This document shows positions 44,081 to 52,000 of a stretch of DNA of 64,000 nucleotides, one piece after another. The notes under the pieces are model-generated. The model was not told the origin of the DNA. It was given only the letters and a program-made list of their open reading frames with translations, and did no database searches. The stretch spans positions 70,750-134,749 of the forward strand of contig CAYZWT010000008.1 in assembly GCA_964482225.1 (NCBI GenBank), given 5' to 3'. Position numbers and translations under genes: made by a program. Source of the stretch: UBA1429 sp964482225 (lineage in GTDB: Bacteria > Chloroflexota > Anaerolineae > UBA1429). How positions within the stretch are numbered: position 1 is the stretch's first letter; each line of letters opens with the position of its first letter.

Positions 44081-44944
44081 ATGCGGTTTCGGAACGAGAT
44101 CATCGTCGGCGACTGTGAGCAGGTCTTGCAGCGCCTGGACGACAACTCGGTTGACCTGATCTTTACCTCGCCGCCCTATGCGGATCAGCGCAAGAATACC
44201 TATGGGGGCGTGCGGCCCGATGAGTACGTGGCATGGTTCATGCCCAAAGCTGAGCAGTTCTTGCGCGTGCTCAAGCCGACCGGCACATTTGTGCTCAACA
44301 TCAAAGAGCGCGTGGTCAATGGCGAGCGCCATACCTACGTCATCGAGCTGATCTTGCGTATGCGTGAGCAGGGCTGGCTCTGGACCGAAGAGTTCATGTG
44401 GCACAAAAAGAACTCGTATCCCGGCAAGTGGCCTAATCGGTTCCGGGATGGCTGGGAACGGCTGCTGCAATTCAACAAGCATCGCAGGTTCCACATGTAT
44501 CAGGATGCGGTGATGGTGCCTGTGGGCGATTGGGCGCAGGATCGCCTGTCCAAACTCAGCGAAACGGACATGATCCGGGACGAATCGCGCGTCGAGAGCG
44601 GCTTTGGCAAGAACGTCTCGAACTGGCTGGGCCGCGAGATGGTGTACCCTAACAACGTGATTCATATGGCCACGGAATGCTCCAATCGCGGGCACAGCGC
44701 TGCGTTCCCCGTCGAGTTGCCCACCTGGTTCATCAAGCTCTTTACCCAGGAAGGCGACTTGGTGCTGGACCCCTTCCTCGGTTCAGGGACGACCGCCCTG
44801 GCGGCCAAGCAACTCGGGCGAAACTATATCGGGATAGACATCAGCGAGGAATACTGTCAGATCGCCGAGGAGCGGGTGATGCAGCTTCAGCGGCAATTGC
44901 TGGAGGAAGAAGGAGCCTGTTGCATCGAGATGGGTCTGCCATAG
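44081..44944 (+). CDS. Orphan beta-class DNA methyltransferase (N4-cytosine or N6-adenine)
   Basis: A 287-aa amino-methyltransferase. The catalytic motif IV TSPPY (29-33) precedes the SAM motif DPFLGSGTT (230-238), the order of the beta class. TSPPY is more frequent in N4-cytosine than N6-adenine enzymes, but this is not decisive. Motif X RNYIGIDISEEYC is present. AAGGGAG lies upstream at about 9 nt. No restriction endonuclease is adjacent, so it is probably an orphan with an epigenetic or protective role. After the TAG (44942) the same frame continues for 16 sense codons to a second TAG at 44993, beginning LVEFNSGNYD. Confidence 0.9.
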   Translation: MRFRNEIIVGDCEQVLQRLDDNSVDLIFTSPPYADQRKNTYGGVRPDEYVAWFMPKAEQFLRVLKPTGTFVLNIKERVVNGERHTYVIELILRMREQGWLWTEEFMWHKKNSYPGKWPNRFRDGWERLLQFNKHRRFHMYQDAVMVPVGDWAQDRLSKLSETDMIRDESRVESGFGKNVSNWLGREMVYPNNVIHMATECSNRGHSAAFPVELPTWFIKLFTQEGDLVLDPFLGSGTTALAAKQLGRNYIGIDISEEYCQIAEERVMQLQRQLLEEEGACCIEMGLP

Positions 44945-45015
44945 CTGGTCGAGTTCAACAGCGGCAACTATGATCTGGATGCGTTCATGCCCTAGTGACG
45001 CCGTTTGCGCCTTGA

Positions 45016-45044
45016 TTGCCAAGCGCCCCGACCCATGCTATAGT
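45016..45044 (+). promoter_or_regulatory. thrS promoter
   Basis: TTGCCA (45016-45021), 17-nt spacer, TATAGT (45039-45044), just upstream of the T-box leader. Confidence 0.7.
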
Positions 45045-45069
45045 ATATCTACAACTGAATGGCAATGGC

Positions 45070-45340
45070 AACGAACAGGACGAGTACCCGCCAGAGGGCG
45101 CCAGGGAATGAGGGGCGCAGACTGGAACCTCTCTCGCAAGACGGCGGCGAAAACCACCTGTGAGCTGGCTCTGGAAAAACCCTTGCGAGACCGTTTCGGT
45201 CGAGCAAGGGCCCAGTATAGAGCCCCGGCAGCCCCGTTATCGGCAACCTGAGGCTGGCGCGCGCCTGTGGCGCACCGGCGAATTGGGTGGAACCGCGTGA
45301 GCACGACCTCTCGCCCCATAGGGCGAGGGGTCTTTTTTCG
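45070..45340 (+). ncRNA. T-box riboswitch (threonine) controlling thrS
   Basis: The leader reads uncharged tRNA-Thr. Stem I closes with ACAGG (45075-45079) and CCTGT (45157-45161). The specifier loop has the AGTA motif (45083-45086) on the 5' side and GAAAACCA on the 3' side, giving codon ACC (Thr) at 45153-45155. The antiterminator T-box GGGTGGAACCGCG is at 45285-45297, with TGGA to pair with the tRNA end. An intrinsic terminator follows at 45305-45338. The specifier matches the downstream gene, which is strong independent support. Confidence 0.93.
45305..45338 (+). terminator. T-box-controlled terminator
   Basis: A 12-bp stem GACCTCTCGCCC / GGGCGAGGGGTC with loop CATA, followed by TTTTTT. 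Confidence 0.92.
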
Positions 45341-45357
45341 TACCAACGAGGTGCAGC

Positions 45358-45441
45358 ATGGGCCAAACCACTACCCCGGCCCCGGGCCTAGACCCGGGGA
45401 GCAGAGGCTATCGTAGTAACGAATTCGCACCAAGGAGTTGA
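45358..45441 (+). CDS. 27-aa candidate leader peptide with Thr-Thr-Thr
   Basis: Between the T-box terminator and thrS lies an ORF starting MGQTTTPAPGLDPGSRGY, with GAGGTG about 6 nt before its ATG. Codons 4-6 are ACC ACT ACC, three threonines in a row. A 7-bp hairpin CCCCGGG-CCTAGA-CCCGGGG (45380-45399) follows 4 nt after them. The ORF ends TGA at 45439-45441, overlapping the thrS ribosome site and ending 4 nt before the thrS ATG. This could be a ribosome-mediated second level of threonine control; chance is possible. Confidence 0.45.
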   Translation: MGQTTTPAPGLDPGSRGYRSNEFAPRS

Positions 45442-45445
45442 TCGT

Positions 45446-47185
45446 ATGGCAGACCAAGAGATGGACAAACTGAGACATTCGGCGGCCCACGTCATGGCCG
45501 AGGCGGTGCTGGAACTCTTTCCAGGGGCCAAGTTCGGCATCGGCCCGGCCATTGACAACGGCTTTTACTATGACTTTGACCTGCCCCGCGCACTGACGCC
45601 CGAGGACCTGGCCCAGATCAGCGAAGGCATAAAGGCCAGCATCCAGGCCAAAAAGCCCTTTGTGCGCGAGGTGGTCTCGCGCCAGGAGGCCATGCAGATC
45701 TTTGGCGACCAGCCCTACAAGTTGGAGTTGATCGGGGACATGCCGCCGGAGGAGATCATCACGGTCTACCGGCATGGCGACTTTGTGGACCTCTGCCGAG
45801 GTCCCCATGTAGAGCACACGGGCGAGCTGCGCTGGGATTCCTTTGCCCTGCTGAGCTCGGCCGCCGCCTACTGGAAGGGCGACGAGCACCGCCCCATGCT
45901 CCAGCGCATCTATGGCACCATCTGGAAGAACAAGGAAGAGCTGCGGGCCCATCTGGCCTATCTGGAGGAACTGGAGCGGCGCGACCACCGGCGCGTGGGC
46001 CGCGAGCTGGACCTGTTCAGCACCCACGAGGAAGCGGGCGCGGGCCTGATCTACTGGCACCCCAAGGGCGGGCGCATGCGCGAGATCATCGAGGACTTTT
46101 GGCGCATGCGCCACCGCGAGGGCGGCTATGAGCTGCTCTACACGCCCCACATCGGGCGCGCCTGGCTGTGGGAGACCTCCGGCCACCTGGATTTCTATCG
46201 CGAGGGCATGTATGCGCCCATGCAGATCGAGAACCAGGATTTCTACCTCAAGCCGATGAACTGCCCGTTCCACATCCTGATCTACAACTCGGATGTGCGC
46301 TCCTATCGCGAACTGCCGCTGCGCTGGGCCGAGCTGGGCACGGTCTATCGCTACGAGCGCAGCGGCGTGCTGCACGGGCTGCTGCGGGTGCGCGGCTTTA
46401 CCCAGGACGATGCCCATATCATCTGCACGCCCGAGCAGATCGAGGACGAGATCCTGGGGGTGTTGCGCTTTTCGCTGCAACTCTGGCGCGACCTGGGCTT
46501 TGAGAGCTTTACGGCCTACCTGGCCACCCGCCCGGAAAAGGCCGTGGGCGAGCCCGAGCGCTGGGACCAGGCCATCGAGTCGCTGCGCAAGGCGCTAGAG
46601 ATCGAGCAGGTGCCCTTTAAAATGGATGAAGGCGGCGGGGCGTTCTATGGCCCCAAGATTGATCTCAAGATCAACGACGCCCTGGGCCGCGAGTGGCAGA
46701 TGACGACTATCCAGTTCGATTTCAACCTGCCCGAGCGCTTTAAAATGACCTACTCGGGCGCCGACGGCCAGGTGCACCAGCCCTATATGGTGCATCGGGC
46801 CCTGCTGGGCTCGCTGGAACGCTTTTTCGGCGTGCTGATCGAGCACTATGGCGGGGCGTTCCCCGTCTGGTTCGCGCCGGTGCAGGTCAAGCTGATCCCC
46901 ATCGCCGACCGGCACGTGGCCTATGCCACGGAGGTGGGCAAGCGGCTCATCGCGGCGGGGCTGCGGATCGAGATGGACGCCAGCAGCAACCGCATGAACA
47001 GCAAGATCCGCGATGCCCAACTACAGAAGATACCCTATATGCTGGTAATCGGCGACCGGGAGATGGAGGAGGGGGCCGTCTCGGTGCGGCTGCGCACCAA
47101 CGAGAACCTGGGCGCCATGACGGTGGACGACCTCATCGCGCGGGTGCGCGATCTGGTGGCCCGTCGCGCCAACTACGAGCTGTAG
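45446..47185 (+). CDS. thrS: Threonyl-tRNA synthetase without TGS domain
   Basis: A 579-aa class II synthetase. It starts directly in the editing domain: His11 and His15 (HSAAH) and the later Cys117/His121 (DLCRGPH) form the N2 editing site that hydrolyses Ser-tRNA-Thr. The catalytic core has motif 2 YRYERSGVLHGLLRVRGFTQ, zinc ligands around MNCPFH, and motif 3 ALLGSLERFFGVLIEHYGG. The anticodon-binding domain is C-terminal. The N-terminal TGS (N1) domain of about 60 residues found in most bacteria is absent. AAGGAG lies 8 nt before ATG 45446. Confidence 0.98.
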   Translation: MADQEMDKLRHSAAHVMAEAVLELFPGAKFGIGPAIDNGFYYDFDLPRALTPEDLAQISEGIKASIQAKKPFVREVVSRQEAMQIFGDQPYKLELIGDMPPEEIITVYRHGDFVDLCRGPHVEHTGELRWDSFALLSSAAAYWKGDEHRPMLQRIYGTIWKNKEELRAHLAYLEELERRDHRRVGRELDLFSTHEEAGAGLIYWHPKGGRMREIIEDFWRMRHREGGYELLYTPHIGRAWLWETSGHLDFYREGMYAPMQIENQDFYLKPMNCPFHILIYNSDVRSYRELPLRWAELGTVYRYERSGVLHGLLRVRGFTQDDAHIICTPEQIEDEILGVLRFSLQLWRDLGFESFTAYLATRPEKAVGEPERWDQAIESLRKALEIEQVPFKMDEGGGAFYGPKIDLKINDALGREWQMTTIQFDFNLPERFKMTYSGADGQVHQPYMVHRALLGSLERFFGVLIEHYGGAFPVWFAPVQVKLIPIADRHVAYATEVGKRLIAAGLRIEMDASSNRMNSKIRDAQLQKIPYMLVIGDREMEEGAVSVRLRTNENLGAMTVDDLIARVRDLVARRANYEL

Positions 47186-47193
47186 CGCAAAGA

Positions 47194-47229
47194 AGAGGGG
47201 CATTCCACTCAATGGTGGGATGCCCCCTC
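47194..47229 (+). terminator. Hairpin after thrS
   Basis: GAGGGGCAT-TCCAC and GTGGGA-TGCCCCCTC pair around a short loop, 9 nt after the thrS stop. There is no clear U-tract, so this is a probable rather than certain terminator. Confidence 0.5.
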
Positions 47230-47243
47230 GCCCCCGACGGAGC

Positions 47244-47260
47244 GCGGGCGTCTCGCCCGC
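47244..47260. repeat. Palindrome GCGGGCG-TCT-CGCCCGC, copy 2
   Basis: An exact copy of the 17-nt core at 6798-6814 and 61372-61388, between the convergent thrS and merR-like genes. Confidence 0.75.
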
Positions 47261-47280
47261 GACCTCAGAGCGTGGCGCGC

Positions 47281-47664
47281 CTATCCCTGGATCGCCAGCT
47301 CCCTCTCCACCGGCATGATGATCGTGTCATAGCGTTCGATCTTGACGTTCAGGCGCTCCAAGGTCCTCTGCATCTCCTGGATCCGGGCAGCCAACTGGTC
47401 GCGCTGCTCGGTCAGCAGCGCCAGCCTGGTCTCGAGGGTCTCATCGCCCTGTTAAAAGAGCGCCACGTACTCGATCAGGGCCTCGATGGGCAACCCCGCG
47501 CCCCGCATACACTTGACGAACTCGACCCACCGGCAATCCAGTTCCGTATAGTCCCGGATGCCGCTCTCGTTGCGGTTGACCCGCGGGATCAAACCGATGC
47601 GCTCATAGTAGCGGAGGGTGTCCGTCGAAAGCCCGTATCTTTCACTGACCTGCGAGATCATCAT
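47281..47664 (-). pseudogene. MerR-family regulator interrupted by an in-frame stop
   Basis: The frame spans 128 codons but carries TAA at 47454-47452 after codon 70. The first 70 residues are a complete MerR winged-helix DNA-binding domain (ISQVSERYGLSTDTLRYYER, YTELDCRWVEFVKCMRGAGL) ending EYVALF. After the stop the same frame continues QGDETLETRLALLTEQRDQL, the expected dimerisation coiled coil, to TAG at 47283-47281. So one nonsense codon separates the halves. A GGAGG site precedes the ATG. It is last in the operon with the cupin and flavoprotein. The truncated product lacks the dimerisation helix, unless the stop is read through or is a sequencing error. Confidence 0.85.
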
Positions 47665-47700
47665 GGGTCCATCCTCCGTAATCCAACGGCGCGCGCCGCC

Positions 47701-48333
47701 TCAGCGGATGAAATTGGTAAAGGTGATCTCCTCCCGCTCGGGGAGGGCCACCCCGGCCCTGGCGCCCGCCTCTTTGCAGCGCAGGAACCAGGCCATGTTC
47801 CTGGCCAGGATGCGCATGGTCTGCAAGCCCTCCAGGTCCTGTCGCACCTGTTCCGGGGTAGCGCCGTGGACCATATTCCAATACCTTGACGAGATCACCG
47901 GCATCTCGGAGATGGTCATATACTTGATAAGCTGGTCAAATGCCGCCGTCGTCCCGGCCCTGCGGGCGGAGACGATGCAGGCCGCCGGCTTGAGGTAGAA
48001 CAGCCCGCGACCCGCGCGAAGGTTGGTGTAAAAGGCGCGATCCATGAACGAGGTCATGGCCCCGGTGGCTCCGGCATAGTGGACGGGCGAGCCGAACACA
48101 AACCCATCGGCGTCCCCGGCCAGATCGAGGAACTCGTTGACCACGTCGTCAAAGACGCAGCGCCCCTCTCTCCCGCAGTGGCCGCAGGCGGTGCACCCGG
48201 CCAGCGGCTCTGTCCCCACCTGAAAGATCTCGCTCTCGATTCCCTCTGACGCTAGCGTTACAGCGATCTCTGTCAACGCCGTATAGGTGCAGCCCCTCGC
48301 GTGGGGGCTGCCGTTCACCAAGAGTACGCGCAT
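47701..48333 (-). CDS. Iron-sulfur flavoprotein-like FMN reductase
   Basis: A 210-aa flavodoxin-fold protein of the NADPH-dependent FMN reductase/Isf type. It has RVLLVNGSPHARGCTYTAL, then a compact cysteine motif CTACGHCGREGRC (CxxCxxCx5C) as in iron-sulfur flavoproteins, and FGSPVHYAGATGAMTSFMDR. It probably shuttles electrons or reduces quinones or oxidants. I start at ATG 48333 with AAGGAGAGG upstream. It is the middle gene of the MerR-controlled operon. Confidence 0.85.
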   Translation of the reverse strand: MRVLLVNGSPHARGCTYTALTEIAVTLASEGIESEIFQVGTEPLAGCTACGHCGREGRCVFDDVVNEFLDLAGDADGFVFGSPVHYAGATGAMTSFMDRAFYTNLRAGRGLFYLKPAACIVSARRAGTTAAFDQLIKYMTISEMPVISSRYWNMVHGATPEQVRQDLEGLQTMRILARNMAWFLRCKEAGARAGVALPEREEITFTNFIR

Positions 48334-48372
48334 CTGTCCCTCTCCTTCTGCTTGATACGACAAGGCTCAACC

Positions 48373-48768
48373 TTATCTGCGGTATTGCTCGTCGCTGACG
48401 TGCTCCATCCACTCGACCCGCTCGCCTTCGAGCGTCTCCTGGATGGCGATGTGTGTGACGGCGGTCGTCGGCGTCGCGCCGTGCCAGTGCCTGGCGCGGG
48501 GCGGGATGCGCACCACGTCGCCGGGGCGCATCTCTTCCACAGGGCCGCCCTCCTGCTGCACCCAGCCGCACCCGGCCAGGACGATCAAGATCTGGCCCGC
48601 TGGGTGGGTGTGCCAGGCCGCACGGGCGCCCGGCCCAAAGGTGACGGCGGCGCCGCTGGCGCGGGCCGGGGCCACCGCATCGAACAGCGGGTCCACGCGC
48701 ACCGCGCCGGTAAAGGTCTCCGGCGGCCCGATGCGCGAGGGCTGTGTGCCAACTCGTTGGATTTCCAT
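48373..48768 (-). CDS. Small cupin-domain protein
   Basis: A 131-aa single-domain cupin. Motif 1 is AAWHTHPAGQILIVLAGCGW with two His; motif 2 is PGDVVRIPPRARHWHGA with two more His, so a metal site is likely. Cupins of this size often sit with MerR regulators and oxidoreductases in stress operons. It is first in the operon, about 105 nt from the MerR-type promoter. Confidence 0.85.
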   Translation of the reverse strand: MEIQRVGTQPSRIGPPETFTGAVRVDPLFDAVAPARASGAAVTFGPGARAAWHTHPAGQILIVLAGCGWVQQEGGPVEEMRPGDVVRIPPRARHWHGATPTTAVTHIAIQETLEGERVEWMEHVSDEQYRR

Positions 48769-48872
48769 CTCTTTTCCCCCTTTTGGTGCCTCTTTCCAAC
48801 TGGCTTATGTATAGCTTGAGGCCAATCGCCGGTCAAGCGGAGTGGTATCGCGCTCCGGCCCCATCTACCAAC

Positions 48873-48903
48873 ACTATAGCACTTGGAGTCAACTCCAAGT
48901 CAA
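48873..48903 (-). promoter_or_regulatory. MerR-type promoter/operator with 19-bp spacer
   Basis: On the - strand TTGACT (48903-48898) and TATAGT (48878-48873) are 19 nt apart, the overlong spacing that MerR regulators correct by twisting DNA. The perfect 18-bp dyad CTTGGAGTTGACTCCAAG (48899-48882) fills the spacer. It drives the cupin-flavoprotein-merR operon and is presumably autoregulated. Confidence 0.85.
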
Positions 48904-49018
48904 AATCGGGGATTTGGGCGGATGGGGCTCCTCTCGCTGCGGCCTGGTTCGTGGGGCAACAAAAAGGGTAGCGCGGATCCCCACGCTACCAGAAGGCGCT
49001 CCCGCGCAGCCTGCGTCT
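48904..49018. other. Short intergenic stretch without gene
   Basis: Between the MerR-type promoter and the end of the YfhO-flippase gene there is about 115 nt with no ORF or hairpin I can support. Confidence 0.5.
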
Positions 49019-52000
49019 TTAGCTCCCCCGCAGCCGCCCCAGCGGGACCACCCGCGCCACCACCCGGCGCTCCTCGGGGTCGAACACCCGCAGCCAGACC
49101 AGGCCCGCCAGGTAGAGGGCCAGCCCCACCGGCAGGGCCAACAGGCTTAGGCGACCGGGCAGCAGCCAAAAGAGCAGCGCCATGGGCGCGGCGCAGGCCA
49201 GCGGCTTCCAGGCCACCCGGGCCCAGGGGATGGGCGCCAGGTGGCGGCGGATGCCCACGTAGAACGGGATCAGCAGCGCCAGCTCGCTGGCGATGGCCAC
49301 ATAGGCCGAGGCGATGAACCCGATCTGCCCGATCAGGACGATGTTCGTGGCCACGTTAAACGTCAGTCCGATGGCAAAGGCCCGCGTCAAAAAGCGCTGC
49401 TGGTCCAGGGCGATCAGGACGTATTGGGTGACCGAGTTGATGAACCCAAAGGGCATGTACCAGATCATGATGCGCAGGATCTGGGCGGCCTGGGGCAGGT
49501 ATTGGGAGCCGCCCAACACGGCGATCAGCTCGGTGGAGAGGGCCGAGATCAGCACACCCATCGGGATGGCGAACAGGATCAGCAGTTTGATGGCCAGGAT
49601 ATAGGCGCGCAAGAGCGAATCCCGAGCCGTGGCCGCATAGCGCGACATGAGGGGAAAGATCGCCATGGTAAAGAACGCGGGCACCAGCCCCACGGCGTCA
49701 ATGTACTTGTAGGCTGTGCTATACCAGCCCAGGACGCGGGGATCGGGCAAGAGCCATTCCAGCAAGAGCACGGCCACCTTGAAGAACAGGGTCGCCAGCA
49801 GCAGGTTGATCATCAGTGGCCAAGAGACGCCCAGCATCTCTTTCTGAAAGCGCAGGTCGCACTCGTAGCGGGGCGCGAACAGGCGCGCGCGCAGCAGGGC
49901 GTACAGGATCGCCAGGGTGATCAGGTTGACCACGATCGAGACCGCCGCCAGCCCCACATAGCCCCAGCCCGCCAGCAGCGCCACGGTGCCCAGCAGCACC
50001 TTGAGCAGCGTCGTCACCGTGGTGACCGAGGCGGGCGTCTCCATCTGCTCATAGGCGTTGAAGATGGCGGAAAAGCTGGCCGAGACGTTGCTGGGCAGCA
50101 GGCCGATGCCGAACAGGGCGATGGCCCACATGGTCGTCACATCCAGGGGGCGGGCAGCGCCCCGCAGCAGGAAAAAACCGCCCATGAGCGGAATCGCGCC
50201 CACCCAAAGCAGGCCGCGCAGCAGGATCGTGTTGCTCAGGTAGCGGTTGGCCAGGGAGGGGTCGCGGGCCACCTCGCGGGTCGCCAGGGTGTTCAGGCCA
50301 AAGTTGATCCAGATATCGAACCAGCCGATGACGACCACGGCGAGATAGTACAGGCCCGCATCGGCGGGGCCCAGGATGCGCAGCATCAACATGGCAAAGA
50401 CCATGTCAATACCCTTGTTGATCAGGTTCAGGCCGATGGGCGCGACGGTGTTCTTGGTGACCCGTTGCACGGCGGCGTCCTCGCCGCCCCCGCGATAATA
50501 GCGCCGCCAGGCCCACCCGCCCAGGCCCAGCAGGAGCACGACCCCGGCCAAAAAGCTCAGGTACAGCCCAAACTTGACGGGATCGGGCGAGTACTTCATG
50601 CGCACCACGTGGCGCCCGGCGGGCACCTGCACGGCCCGGAAATTGCCGTTGGCGCGATAGATGGTCAGCGCCTGCTCCTCTTCCTGCGGGTTGGCGGCGT
50701 CGGGCGGCCGGATGTAGGCCACCCACCCAGGAAAGTAGCTATCCGCCACCACCAGCATGGCGGGGGCGGGCGCCTCGAACGTGATGGTGATCTCGTTGGG
50801 GGTATAGTGGATCGCTTCCACTTGCAGGGAAAAGGGCTCCGGCGGCGCGGCGGGCAGCGGCTCCGCCAGGGGCGCCTCGATGATCACCTCGCGGCGCGGA
50901 TCCAGGGTTAGCAGCGCCGCCTGGCGCTCGGCATCGTCGGGGATGACTCTGGCGCGGGGCACCAGGAACGCCCGGGGCAGGGCGTCCAGGTTCTCATAGA
51001 TGCGCACCTCGCCCTCGTAGGCCAGGGCGTAGCCGGGCCGCTCGATGGCCTGGGTGGTGACCACATACTTGACGTTGAGCAGGTCCAGCAGGGGCGCATC
51101 CAGGGCCTCGGGCGAGCCGCCGGGGATGGGGCCGATCTGGTTGTAGGGCAGCATCCCCTGGGGATAGGCCAACCGCATGTATTCAACGTACTGGCGCGGG
51201 ATGATCGAGTCATAGCCGCGAATATCCGCCAGGCCATAGAGCAAGGGCGTGTTGGGCTGGAGGGTCTTGTCGTCGCCATAGGTGGTGATGCGGAACAGGT
51301 CGGGATCGGCGGCCAGGAAATCGAGGGCGGGGGTGCGATAGGCCACCAGCGCGGGGTCCACCCGTGGGAAAAAGCCATAGCCGATGGCGAACAGCTCGGC
51401 CAGGAGCACCAGGGCCAGGGCCGCGCCCCAGACCGCTCGCCGCGAGAAACGCCGCCGCAACACCAGGAGCAGGCCGCCGGCGGCCAGGGCCAATCCCAGG
51501 ATCAGCAGGTTGCGGGCCTGGTAGCTGTAGAACATGCGCCCGTCACTGAACGCCTCGGGAGCGCGGGCCAGCCGGTACATGACCCGCTCGGCCAGAGCGG
51601 CGGCGCGCTCTTTGAACAGCAGGCTGCCGGCCAGCGCGCCCAGGATGCCTACGCCCCCCAGCAGCGTGGCCCAGGGGAGCCCGCGCTCGCCCAGCCAATC
51701 CAGCCAGCGGGCCAGGCGGCGCTGGGCCTGCTCGCGGCGCTCCCAGAGGGCGTCCAGCCCGATGCCCGCCAGCATGGCGGCGCTCAGAGAGTAGGGATAG
51801 ATCCAGCGAAAGGGCGTGTGCACCTGGGAAAAGCCGGGCAACCGGTAGATCAGGTAGTACAGAGGCGTGCCAAAGACCAGGGCCAGGGAAAAGGCGGCCA
51901 GGAGCGCGAAAAAGCCCGCCGGTTTGCGGCGGCGCACCAGGGCGATGGCGGCCAGCGCCAGGGGCAGCACGCCGATATAGCCGCTGCCCTCGACATAATT

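Noticed and set aside
49241..50911. 556-codon + strand frame inside the YfhO-flippase gene
   Set aside because: Its translation is Gln/Asp/His-rich with no recognisable fold, as expected for the complement of membrane-helix codons.
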